From an uncultured Gammaproteobacteria bacterium (GTDB lineage: Bacteria > Pseudomonadota > Gammaproteobacteria > GCA-001735895), in NCBI GenBank assembly GCA_937980285.1, contig CALJQI010000261.1, positions 1 to 9,253 of the forward strand: a DNA stretch of 9,253 nt, written 5' to 3'. Below are positions 1 to 6,193 of this stretch, in pieces (the first letter of the stretch is position 1; the number at the start of each line of letters is the position of its first letter). The notes under the pieces are model-generated. The model did no database searches. It saw only the letters and a program-made list of their open reading frames with translations, and was not told where the DNA came from. The position numbers and the translations under genes are program-made.

Positions 1-232
1 CTTTTTCTCCAGCCATGTCAGCACCGCCGACGGCGGCGAATGCTCGGCCACGGCGATACGCGCGATTATCAAGAAATTCGTCGCCGCCGAAAAACCGGAG
101 AAACCGCTGAGCGATAACAAGATTGCAAATTTATTGGGCGATCAGGGAATTAACGTTGCCAGGAGAACCGTTGCCAAATACAGGGAAGCGTTAAATATTC
201 CGCCGTCCAATGAGCGTAAACGTCTCTTCTGA
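1..232 (+). CDS. rpoN: RNA polymerase sigma-54 factor RpoN, C-terminal end (partial)
   Basis: This is the last 76 residues of sigma-54; the reading frame starts at base 2 and ends with TGA at 230-232. Sigma-54 directs RNA polymerase to -24/-12 promoters that need an AAA+ activator. The visible part is the C-terminal DNA-binding region: it contains the RpoN box ARRTVAKYRE (visible residues 53-62, bases 158-187), the family's diagnostic helix-turn-helix sequence that reads the -24 element. Just before it, LSDNKIANLL is the usual preceding helix of the domain. The protein ends 14 residues after the box, as is normal for the family. The N-terminal activator-interaction and core-binding parts lie outside the window. 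hpf follows 50 bp downstream on the same strand, the classic rpoN neighbour in proteobacteria. Identification is certain; only the 5' extent is unknown. Confidence 0.97.
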   Translation, partial: FFSSHVSTADGGECSATAIRAIIKKFVAAEKPEKPLSDNKIANLLGDQGINVARRTVAKYREALNIPPSNERKRLF

Positions 233-241
233 GACATTAAC

Positions 242-261
242 GATTCGCAGCGATGCGAATC
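242..261 (+). other. Perfect RNA hairpin with GNRA-type loop between rpoN and hpf
   Basis: GATTCGCA (242-249) and TGCGAATC (254-261) are exact reverse complements, an 8-bp stem closed by the loop GCGA (250-253), which fits the stable GNRA tetraloop class. It lies between the rpoN stop and the hpf Shine-Dalgarno at 271-276. No T-tract follows, so it is unlikely to be an intrinsic terminator. Inferred roles are a processing or stability element that separates rpoN and hpf mRNA levels, or a protein-binding site. The structure is seen directly; the function is not known. Confidence 0.7.
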
Positions 262-270
262 ACACAGCCC

Positions 271-276
271 AGGAGG
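271..276 (+). promoter_or_regulatory. Shine-Dalgarno of hpf
   Basis: AGGAGG is a full-consensus ribosome binding site, six bases before the ATG at 283. It decides the start: the alternative ATG at 253 lies inside the hairpin and lacks such a site. Confidence 0.9.
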
Positions 277-282
277 TTACAA

Positions 283-600
283 ATGCAAGTCAGTTTAAGT
301 GGCCATCACGTAGAAATCACTGAATCCTTGCGCAACTACGTCAACGAAAAAATCGAGAAGCTGGACCGGCACTTCGATCAGGCGCTGGATATCCATATCG
401 TTTTAACCGTGGAGAAGCTGCGCCATAAAGCGGAAGCAACGCTGCACGTCAGCGGCAGCAACCTGCATGCCGACGATGTTCAGGCGGATATGTATGCCGC
501 CATCGATGGCCTCGTCGATAAACTTGATCGCCAGGGGAAAAAACACAAGGAAAAAGTGAAGAACCACCGCCACAAAGGCACGGTCCCCGAACTGGCCTGA
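283..600 (+). CDS. hpf: Short ribosome hibernation promoting factor
   Basis: A 105-residue protein of the HPF/YfiA family. These proteins bind the 30S decoding region in stationary phase or stress and, in the short HPF class, promote 70S dimerisation into inactive 100S particles. It begins MQVSLSGHHV, typical of the family, and carries the conserved segment DMYAAIDGLVDKLDRQ (residues 69-84), followed by a very basic tail rich in Lys and His (86-98) suited to rRNA contact. Its length fits the short class (about 95-115 residues); there is no C-terminal dimerisation domain of the long form. The start at 283 is chosen because AGGAGG lies six bases upstream and because it gives the standard N terminus; an in-frame ATG at 253 would add ten unrelated residues. 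It is probably cotranscribed with rpoN and ends seven bases before a strong terminator stem. Confidence 0.95.
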   Translation: MQVSLSGHHVEITESLRNYVNEKIEKLDRHFDQALDIHIVLTVEKLRHKAEATLHVSGSNLHADDVQADMYAAIDGLVDKLDRQGKKHKEKVKNHRHKGTVPELA

Positions 601-607
601 AAAATCG

Positions 608-633
608 GGGGGAGTTCGACTCCCCCTTTTTTT
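608..633 (+). terminator. Intrinsic terminator after hpf
   Basis: GGGGGAGT (608-615) pairs with ACTCCCCC (619-626) around a TCG loop, and seven T follow at 627-633. This is a strong Rho-independent terminator for the rpoN-hpf transcript. It implies that ptsN and the genes after it need a promoter of their own or partial readthrough. Confidence 0.92.
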
Positions 634-744
634 GGCAAATATTATCCCCGCGTTAATAAAACGAGATTCATTGCACTTGCATAGTCGTACATTTTGACTA
701 AGATTCGCGCATCGCTCGGGCAACCTGCATTCAATTTCCAGAAA

Positions 745-1197
745 ATGACCGTATCAGCTCTCCTGTCGCCACAAACAATATTTCTTGATACCGAAATCTC
801 GAGCAAAAAAAAGCTTCTGCAATTGATTGCCAACATCGTCGCCGATCGGACCCAGTTATCGGAATCCTCGATTTACAGCAACCTGCTGAGCCGCGAACGC
901 CTGGGTAGTACCGGGCTTGGGCAGGGATTCGCAGTGCCTCATGCCAGACTCAACGACCTCGACAAGACCATGGCCTGTTTTTTCCGGCTCAAGGAAGCGG
1001 TCAATTTCGAGGCTCCCGACAACCGGCCGGTGGACCTGGTGTTTACCATTATCATCCCCGAGGAAGCCACCGAGGAGCATCTGCTGATTCTGTCGTCACT
1101 GGCCAGCATATTCTCCAGGGAAGAAATCTGCGACGCGATTCGCAACGCCGCCAACAAGGATGAGATCGCGCAAATCATCCAGTCGGCCGAGCAATGA
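745..1197 (+). CDS. ptsN: PTS nitrogen-regulatory EIIA protein (EIIA-Ntr)
   Basis: A 150-residue EIIA domain of the fructose/mannitol class, the terminal phosphate acceptor of the nitrogen PTS. Unlike sugar EIIAs it feeds no permease but regulates partners; in E. coli these include potassium transporters and sensor kinases. The signature GSTGLGQGFAVPHARL (residues 54-69) carries the phosphorylated His66, equivalent to His73 of E. coli PtsN. VDLVFTIIIPEEATEEHL in the middle is the usual core strand followed by a helix. I chose ATG 745, which matches the family N terminus. A TTG at 694 in the same frame would add 17 residues with no family match, and a weak TAAGAT -10-like box (699-704) would lie inside it. 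No strong Shine-Dalgarno precedes ATG 745. The TGA overlaps the hprK ATG by four bases, so the two are translationally coupled. Expression probably starts in the AT-rich stretch 634-744. Confidence 0.94.
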   Translation: MTVSALLSPQTIFLDTEISSKKKLLQLIANIVADRTQLSESSIYSNLLSRERLGSTGLGQGFAVPHARLNDLDKTMACFFRLKEAVNFEAPDNRPVDLVFTIIIPEEATEEHLLILSSLASIFSREEICDAIRNAANKDEIAQIIQSAEQ

Positions 1198-2150
1198 CAC
1201 CCGCGTTAACCATTCGCGAATTTCTAAACCAGTATCAGCAGAAACTAAAACTAAGCTTCACTTCCCGTCAAATCGGTCTCGATCGCGAAATCAAGCTGTC
1301 GCGCCAGGCGGCCGATACTTTCGACGCGGCCGACTATTTTAACGTCATTCGCACCTCGAGTATCGCCGTCGTCGGCTACCAGGAGTCGCGTTACATCGGG
1401 CGCCTCGACGCCGACGCCCAGGCCGCGCTATTTAACACGCTGTTCCGCGGACCGGTGTGCGCGATTATCTGCAGCCTGGGCAACCTGTTGCCGGAGGCCA
1501 TGATTCGACTCTGCGAGCAACGCGAAATCCCGGTACTGCAGTCGGCGCTGAGCGACTCCGAATTGCTCGACAATACGCGCTACCTGCTGTCGCGCGCGCT
1601 CGCCGAACACACCAACGAACACGGAGTTTACCTCGAGGTCTACAGCCTGGGCGTGTTCATCACCGGTAAAACCGCGGTCGGAAAAAGCGAACTCGCGCTG
1701 GCGTTGATTTCCAGGGGGCATCGCCTGATCGCCGACGATATCACGCGATTCACGCGCATCGCACCCGACGTCGTCGAAGGCCAGAGCCCGCAGATGCTGA
1801 GCGACTTTCTCGAGGTGCGCGGCCTCGGCGTGGTCAATATTCGCGCGATGTTCGGCGCCAACGCGCTAAAAAAGAACATGCCGCTGAGCCTGATTATCAA
1901 CATGGTCGAACTCGATCGGCACAATAGCACCGAATTCGACCGTCTCGGGCACATTACCACGACGCGAGACATTCTCGGCCTGGAGTTTCCCGAGGTTACC
2001 CTGCCGGTGGCCCATGGCCGCAACCTGGCGGTACTGGTCGAAGCAGCGGCGCGCAACCACCTGCTGCAGGTCAGCGGATATAACTCGGCGCAGGATTTCA
2101 TCCAGCGTCAAAAGCAGGCGATAGCAAAGGATGAAAAAACTGCCAATTAA
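1194..2150 (+). CDS. hprK: HPr kinase/phosphorylase
   Basis: A 318-residue bifunctional enzyme that phosphorylates HPr on a seryl residue and also removes that phosphate. The N-terminal domain covers about residues 1-130. The catalytic domain follows: conserved His143 in the HG pair, the P-loop GKTAVGKS (158-165), an acidic pair at 181-182 (ADD), and the family signature EVRGLGVVNIRAMFG (207-221). HGRNLAVLVE (275-284) matches the conserved C-terminal arginine segment of the family (usually PGRN). All key catalytic elements are present and the length is normal, so the enzyme should be active. The target Ser46 is present in the HPr encoded 1.3 kb downstream. The gene overlaps ptsN by ATGA and ends 21 bp before rapZ. 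In proteobacteria this enzyme usually serves a regulatory PTS rather than catabolite repression as in Firmicutes; that role is inferred here from context. Confidence 0.96.
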   Translation: MTPALTIREFLNQYQQKLKLSFTSRQIGLDREIKLSRQAADTFDAADYFNVIRTSSIAVVGYQESRYIGRLDADAQAALFNTLFRGPVCAIICSLGNLLPEAMIRLCEQREIPVLQSALSDSELLDNTRYLLSRALAEHTNEHGVYLEVYSLGVFITGKTAVGKSELALALISRGHRLIADDITRFTRIAPDVVEGQSPQMLSDFLEVRGLGVVNIRAMFGANALKKNMPLSLIINMVELDRHNSTEFDRLGHITTTRDILGLEFPEVTLPVAHGRNLAVLVEAAARNHLLQVSGYNSAQDFIQRQKQAIAKDEKTAN

Positions 2151-2171
2151 CTCGACAGCAAGGGGGTCGGC

Positions 2172-3029
2172 GTGAAACTGGTCATCGTAAGCGGACTGTC
2201 CGGCTCGGGCAAAACCGTAGCCTTGCGAACGCTGGAAGACGCGGGTTATTACTGTATCGACAATTTGCCGCTGGGCATGTTGCCGGAACTGGTCGACAGC
2301 ATGATCAACGCAACGCCGGAGCCCTACGACCTGGTGGCGATCGCCATCGACGCCAGGAGCGGTGTCGACAGCTCCGCTCGCTTCGATGAAATCATGCGCC
2401 ATATTTCCAGCCATCCGCTGCAGTTGAACATACTGTTTCTGACCTGCGACACTTCGCGCCTGTTGAAACGTTTCAGCGAAACCCGGCGCAAGCACCCGCT
2501 ATCCCGCGAGGGCCTGCCGCTGGCGGACGCGATTCAACAGGAAAAGAAACTGCTGGAGGATATCCACGCCAACGCGGATCACGCCATCGACAGCTCCGAT
2601 CTGAACGTGCACGAGTTGCGGCAAATGATTATCGACCGCCTGCTGTCGCAATCGGCTTCTGAAATGGGCATCCTGATTCAATCTTTCGGTTTCAAGAACG
2701 GCGTACCCACCGATACCGATTTCGTTTTCGACGTGCGCTGCCTGCCGAATCCGCACTGGGAAAAGGATCTCAGACCGCTGACGGGCTGCGATCGCGCGGT
2801 AATCAAGTATCTGCAAAGCTATGACGAGGTCGAACAGATGTTCACATCGATTTCTCGCTTCCTGGTCGACTGGATCCCGGCCTTCGAAAAGGAGAATCGC
2901 AGCTATATGACGGTATCGATCGGCTGCACCGGGGGCAAGCACCGATCGGTTTATCTGACCGAACGCATTGCCGCCGAAATCGGAAAGCAGCGCGATAACG
3001 TCGCCATTCGGCACCGGGATATGACATGA
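2172..3029 (+). CDS. rapZ: RNase adapter protein RapZ (YvcJ family nucleotide-binding protein)
   Basis: A 285-residue protein, the same length as E. coli RapZ (284). The N-terminal P-loop NTPase-like domain has Walker A GLSGSGKT (8-15), the DNLP motif (30-33) and a Walker B-like strand VAIAIDARS (55-63). The C-terminal domain has SFGFKNGVPTDTDFVFDVR (171-189), LPNPHWEKDLRPLTGCD (191-207) and GCTGGKHRSV (251-260), the hallmarks of the RNA-binding half. In E. coli, RapZ presents the small RNA GlmZ to RNase E and so tunes glucosamine-6-phosphate synthase; whether GlmZ exists in this organism cannot be seen here. The start is GTG, supported by an AAGGGGG stretch (2160-2166) five bases upstream. 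It overlaps the next gene by ATGA. Its position between hprK and a PTS EIIA gene is the standard proteobacterial arrangement. Confidence 0.96.
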   Translation: MKLVIVSGLSGSGKTVALRTLEDAGYYCIDNLPLGMLPELVDSMINATPEPYDLVAIAIDARSGVDSSARFDEIMRHISSHPLQLNILFLTCDTSRLLKRFSETRRKHPLSREGLPLADAIQQEKKLLEDIHANADHAIDSSDLNVHELRQMIIDRLLSQSASEMGILIQSFGFKNGVPTDTDFVFDVRCLPNPHWEKDLRPLTGCDRAVIKYLQSYDEVEQMFTSISRFLVDWIPAFEKENRSYMTVSIGCTGGKHRSVYLTERIAAEIGKQRDNVAIRHRDMT

Positions 3030-3424
3030 GCGTCGGCATACTGCTGGTAACCCACGAAAACATCGGCGCCGGGCTGGTCGCCGTCAGCGAAGCCATTTTC
3101 AAACAGGCAATGCCGGGGCTGAACCTGGTATCGATCCCTTCCGACCTCGAGCCGGACGACCTTGGCAGGTACGCCGACCAGATTCGCGACGCCATGCTGC
3201 AAGGCGACCGGGGCGATGGCCTACTGGTGTTAACCGACGTCTTCGGCGCAACACCAGACAACCTGGCGCGGCATTTCAGCCTTCAATGCAACGCCCGGGT
3301 GGTGAGCGGGATAAACTTGCCGATGCTGCTGCGTGTATTAAACTACGCTCAACAATCACTCGAGGAACTCTGCCAGACGGCGTTGAACGGCGGTCGCGAT
3401 GGAGTTCGACAGGACAGGGAATGA
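3026..3424 (+). CDS. PTS EIIA component, mannose/sorbose family
   Basis: A 132-residue protein with the mannose-type EIIA fold. GILLVTHENIG near the N terminus places the phosphorylatable His at residue 10, the same number as in E. coli ManX. VLTDVFGATPDNLA (about 68-81) and VVSGINLPMLLRVLNY (about 91-106) are the other conserved segments and are typical of the proteobacterial homologues encoded next to rapZ and HPr. The usual THG is THE here; the phosphate-accepting His is kept. No IIB, IIC or IID gene is present, so it probably acts as a regulatory phosphate acceptor rather than in sugar uptake. Sugar specificity should not be assigned. A GGGA sequence six bases upstream supports the start. 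It overlaps rapZ upstream and HPr downstream by ATGA, implying coupled translation. Confidence 0.9.
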   Translation: MSVGILLVTHENIGAGLVAVSEAIFKQAMPGLNLVSIPSDLEPDDLGRYADQIRDAMLQGDRGDGLLVLTDVFGATPDNLARHFSLQCNARVVSGINLPMLLRVLNYAQQSLEELCQTALNGGRDGVRQDRE

Positions 3425-3690
3425 TCTCTGAAAACATCACCATAATAAACAAGCTCGGCTTGCACGCGCGCGCGGCGTCAAAACTGGTCAACTGCGCCAG
3501 CCAGTTCGAAAGCGATGTTTTTATCAGCCGCGGTGAAAATCGCGTCAATGCCAAGAGCATCATGGGCGTGATGATGCTGGCCGCCAGCAAGGGCGTCGAG
3601 CTCGGGCTCGAAATCGACGGCAACGACGAACAGGACTGTCACCAGGCCCTGGTCGACCTGATTAACGATCGTTTCGGCGAAAACGAGTAA
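3421..3690 (+). CDS. Phosphocarrier protein HPr
   Basis: An 89-residue HPr. KLGLHARAAS (11-20) contains the phospho-carrier His15, and NAKSIMGVMML (43-53) contains Ser46, the site used by HPr kinase/phosphorylase. Both regulatory residues are therefore intact, matching the hprK gene in the same operon. The start at 3421 is chosen because it gives the standard length, puts His at 15 and Ser at 46, overlaps the preceding TGA by ATGA, and has AGGA (3411-3414) six bases upstream; a longer reading from 3286 would overlap the EIIA gene in another frame and is not credible. The protein should take phosphate from an Enzyme I and pass it to the EIIA proteins, but no Enzyme I gene follows: mgtE starts eight bases after the stop. 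It could be called ptsH or npr; I leave the symbol open. Confidence 0.95.
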   Translation: MISENITIINKLGLHARAASKLVNCASQFESDVFISRGENRVNAKSIMGVMMLAASKGVELGLEIDGNDEQDCHQALVDLINDRFGENE

Positions 3691-3698
3691 CCGGGGTT

Positions 3699-5051
3699 GT
3701 GGTAGAAGAAGATATCGAGCAACTGCGCCAGGACATCTCGGTCGCGCTGGAAGCCGATGACAGCGTAGAAATATCGAAAATCCTGAGCGGCGTCAGCGTC
3801 GCGGAAACGGCCCTGCTGCTGGATTCGCTGCCGCCACAGCAGCGCGACGCGATCTGGCCGCTGATCGAACCCGCCGACATGGGTGAAGTCCTGCTCGAAA
3901 CCCAGGACGAGGTCAGCGATGCAAAACTGATGCAGCTCGAGCCCGAGCAGGTCGCGGCCATCGTCGAGAATATGCCCGATGTCGACGATCAGGCCGACAT
4001 CATCCTCGCGCTGCCGACCGACAAACTGGTCAAAACCCTGCAAACGCTGAACGAGCAGACGCGCGAAATGCTCGAGTCGGTGCTGTCCTATCCCGAGGAT
4101 ACCGCCGGCGGCCTGATGAACATCGACCATGTCACGGTACGCGCGGATGTAACGCTGGATGTGGTGCTGCGCTACCTGCGAATTCGCGGCGAGTTGCCCG
4201 ACCTGACCGACCAGCTATTCGTTACCGACCGTCACAATCACTATCTCGGCGCGCTCTACCTGGCCGACTTGCTGACCAATGATCCCGAGGTCGAAGTCAG
4301 CCGCATCATGCGCGCGGATATCGACGCCATGCACGCGCACATGTCGGAAGCCGAGGTCGCGCGCGAGTTCGAGGTCGACGATCTGATCAGCGCCCCGGTA
4401 GTCAACGAGGAACACAAGCTGATCGGCCGTATCACCGTCGACGACGTGGTCGACGTTATCCGCGACGAAGGCGACCATTCGATAATGGGCAAGGCCGGCC
4501 TGTCGGAAGAGGAAGACATGTTTTCCCCGGTACTGGTTACCTCGCGCCGCCGCGGTATCTGGCTCGGCATCAACCTGTTGACCGCTTTCCTGGCGGCCTG
4601 GGTAATCGGGATTTTCGAAGACATTCTCGACCAGGTGGTTGCGCTCGCGATTCTGATCACCATCGTGCCGAGCATGGGAGGAATCGCGGGATCCCAGACC
4701 CTGACGATCGCGATTCGCGGGTTGGCGCTGGGCCAGTTGGGCACGTCCAACTATCGCTCGCTGATAAAAAAGGAAATATCGGTTGGACTGTTCAACGGCC
4801 TGATATGGGCGCTGGTCGTGGCGACCCTGTCGATCATCTGGTTCGGCAACTTCAGCATCGGCCTGGTGATTGCTTTCGCGCTGATCGTCAACCTGGTTGC
4901 GGGGGCGCTGGCGGGGGCGGTGATTCCGGTGATTCTGCGCCAGCTCGGAATCGATCCCGCGATCGCGGGCGGCGTCGTGCTGACCACGGTAACCGACGTC
5001 GTCGGCATCATCGCCTTTCTCGGTCTGGCGACCCTGGTTTTGGGGCGTTAA
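3699..5051 (+). CDS. mgtE: Magnesium transporter MgtE
   Basis: A 450-residue Mg2+ channel of the MgtE family. The acidic N-terminal superhelical domain covers about residues 20-130 and ends in YPEDTAGGLM (131-140), a family landmark. Two CBS repeats follow (about 140-255) and act as the cytosolic Mg2+ sensor. The C-terminal pore domain has about five membrane helices (roughly 286-306, 312-336, 360-382, 385-409, 422-447) with the signatures PSMGGIAGSQ (324-333) and DPAIAGGVVLTTVTDVVG (419-436). Asp433 corresponds to the pore Asp432 of Thermus thermophilus MgtE. Length and domain order are complete. The start is GTG at 3699, eight bases after the HPr stop, with only a weak GGGG upstream; no better in-frame start is visible. 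It is the last gene of the operon and converges with the HDOD gene 25 bp downstream, with no obvious terminator between them. Confidence 0.96.
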   Translation: MVEEDIEQLRQDISVALEADDSVEISKILSGVSVAETALLLDSLPPQQRDAIWPLIEPADMGEVLLETQDEVSDAKLMQLEPEQVAAIVENMPDVDDQADIILALPTDKLVKTLQTLNEQTREMLESVLSYPEDTAGGLMNIDHVTVRADVTLDVVLRYLRIRGELPDLTDQLFVTDRHNHYLGALYLADLLTNDPEVEVSRIMRADIDAMHAHMSEAEVAREFEVDDLISAPVVNEEHKLIGRITVDDVVDVIRDEGDHSIMGKAGLSEEEDMFSPVLVTSRRRGIWLGINLLTAFLAAWVIGIFEDILDQVVALAILITIVPSMGGIAGSQTLTIAIRGLALGQLGTSNYRSLIKKEISVGLFNGLIWALVVATLSIIWFGNFSIGLVIAFALIVNLVAGALAGAVIPVILRQLGIDPAIAGGVVLTTVTDVVGIIAFLGLATLVLGR

Positions 5052-5076
5052 TCCGCGCCAACCGGCAGCATTCGGA

Positions 5077-5964
5077 TCAGTGGGCCAGGAACTGGCGCAC
5101 GACTTCCTGGGTTTGCCCCGCGGCCTCGAGGCCGATCTGGTGTAGTTCCGCGATGTCGATACCGACCAGCCGCAGCGCGTCCTGGTCCATCTCGAGCAGG
5201 TAACAGCTGCCGGTGCTGCCGGCGCGATTGGTGTTGACCCAGCAATCCGCAATGTGAATCGCGCAGGCGGCGTTAGCGAATTCTGCGGCGCCGGCCGGGT
5301 TGTGATGCGTCGCCACCGGTTCCCAGATCGATTGCGGCAATTTCCAGGATTCGAGCAGGCGCGCACCGACCTCGGTGTGCGAGTAACCGAGCAGATTGCG
5401 TTCCAGCTGGAATATGGAGCAGGCGGTCGCTTCGCGCTCGAGCAGAAGCTGGTGCGTCAGGCCGGGCAACTTGAGGTACATCACCAGGCGGCCGATATCG
5501 TGCAGCAAGCCGGGGATATAAAAGCTGTCCGCGTTTGCGATACGCGCCTGTTTGCCCAGCGATTGGGCCATGATGCCGACGGCAACGCTATGCTCCCAGA
5601 AAGTCGACATGTTGACCAGTTCGTCCGGTATGCCTTCGAAGGCCCTCACCACCGAGGTGACCAGCACCAGCTCTCGAATCTGCCGCAGACCAATCACGCT
5701 GACCGCGCGCTCGACGGTTTCTATCGTGGTCGGGAAACTGTAAAACACGCTGTTGGCCATGCGCAGCATGCGCGCGCATAAATCCGGGTCGCTGCGCAAC
5801 AGTTCGGCGATCTTGCCGGTGGTCGAACCGGGATCGACGATCGCCTCCTCCAGCCGGTAATAAATATCCGGCAGGCTGACCAGCTTGTCGACCTCCGCAA
5901 TCAGAGTTTCGAGGCCGTGAAGGCCCTGGGCGGTAGAAATTTCTAATGGATTGACGCTGGCCAT
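5077..5964 (-). CDS. HDOD domain signalling protein
   Basis: A 295-residue soluble protein dominated by one HDOD domain (about residues 20-225), with a roughly 70-residue tail and no receiver, GGDEF or EAL domain. LRSDPDLCARMLRMANSVFY (56-75) and VERAVSVIGLRQIRELV (84-100) are the standard HDOD helices. Residues resembling HD-superfamily metal ligands remain: His125 (FWEHS), His155-Asp156 (GLLHDIG), His196 (GYSHTEVG), His220-His221 and Asp240 (HIAD). Many HDOD proteins are thought to act as non-catalytic signalling scaffolds, but this one cannot be called catalytically dead from sequence. The ATG at 5964 gives the natural N terminus, although no strong Shine-Dalgarno precedes it. It is convergent with mgtE and lies on the same strand as the sugar kinase 217 bp upstream, too far to assume one operon; a weak promoter is listed separately. 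Family assignment is solid, the cellular role unknown. Confidence 0.9.
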   Translation of the reverse strand: MASVNPLEISTAQGLHGLETLIAEVDKLVSLPDIYYRLEEAIVDPGSTTGKIAELLRSDPDLCARMLRMANSVFYSFPTTIETVERAVSVIGLRQIRELVLVTSVVRAFEGIPDELVNMSTFWEHSVAVGIMAQSLGKQARIANADSFYIPGLLHDIGRLVMYLKLPGLTHQLLLEREATACSIFQLERNLLGYSHTEVGARLLESWKLPQSIWEPVATHHNPAGAAEFANAACAIHIADCWVNTNRAGSTGSCYLLEMDQDALRLVGIDIAELHQIGLEAAGQTQEVVRQFLAH

Positions 5965-6018
5965 GGCCTGAGCATAGGTTAATGTCGCGGGAACACAATG
6001 ATGTCATCGGCCCGCGGC

Positions 6019-6047
6019 TGGATATCTTTAGTAAAATATTCTCGCAA
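6019..6047 (-). promoter_or_regulatory. Candidate sigma-70 promoter for the HDOD gene
   Basis: On the minus strand TTGCGA (-35, bases 6047-6042) and TATCCA (-10, bases 6024-6019) are 17 bp apart, placing a start near 6012, some 48 nt before the HDOD ATG. The -10 is a poor match, so this is a tentative call. Confidence 0.3.
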
Positions 6048-6076
6048 ACGGTTGTAGCGCCATCGAAAGGCCAACT

Positions 6077-6193
6077 ATGTCCCCGCTAAATCTCGGCGCT
6101 AGCCGTCGAGGGCGCTGGCAGGACGAAATTCAGGCAGCGGGCGAGGTTGCGCCGCCGCAGGATTTCGTCGAGATACGCGGCCTAGCCCCATAG
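6077..6193 (+). CDS. Possible small ORF, 38 residues, no known family
   Basis: An ATG at 6077 with GAAAGG (6065-6070) six bases upstream opens a 38-codon frame ending in TAG at 6191-6193. The product would start MSPLNLGASRRGRWQDE and has no membrane segment or motif that I recognise. It overlaps the end of the sugar kinase by 12 bases on the opposite strand. About 65% of its codons end in G or C, less convincing than the antisense frame in the same stretch (about 80%). No convincing promoter precedes it. It is probably chance, kept because of its ribosome binding site. Confidence 0.15.
   Translation: MSPLNLGASRRGRWQDEIQAAGEVAPPQDFVEIRGLAP
6122..6169. repeat. Imperfect inverted repeat downstream of the sugar kinase
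   Basis: GACGAAAT (6122-6129) and ATTTCGTC (6162-6169) are exact reverse complements flanking 32 bp. Inside, GCGGGCG and CGCCGC can pair with one bulge, so a long interrupted hairpin is possible. It starts 12 bases past the kinase stop on the minus strand. No U-tract follows on either strand, so it is not a standard intrinsic terminator; it could stabilise a transcript end or be chance. Confidence 0.4.

Noticed and set aside
253..282. Earlier ATG of hpf at 253
   Set aside because: It lies inside the perfect hairpin and adds ten residues foreign to the family; the AGGAGG at 271-276 serves ATG 283.
694..744. TTG start of ptsN at 694
   Set aside because: It adds 17 residues that do not match EIIA-Ntr proteins; ATG 745 gives the normal N terminus.
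634..744. Sigma-54 promoter for ptsN
   Set aside because: TGGCA at 633-637 is not followed by a correctly spaced TTGC element, and TTGCAC at 671 lacks the GG of the -24 box.
3286..3420. Longer HPr reading from 3286
   Set aside because: The added 45 residues lie inside the EIIA gene in another frame; ATG 3421 puts His and Ser at the standard positions 15 and 46.
5052..5076. Bidirectional terminator between mgtE and the HDOD gene
   Set aside because: Only a 4-bp TCCG/CGGA pairing is present, with no T-tract on either strand.
4215..5366. Long minus-strand open frame antisense to mgtE and out of frame through the HDOD gene
   Set aside because: Composition is Arg/Asp/Gln-rich shadow sequence with no family motif, and both real genes are unambiguous. 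High-GC DNA often leaves such frames open.
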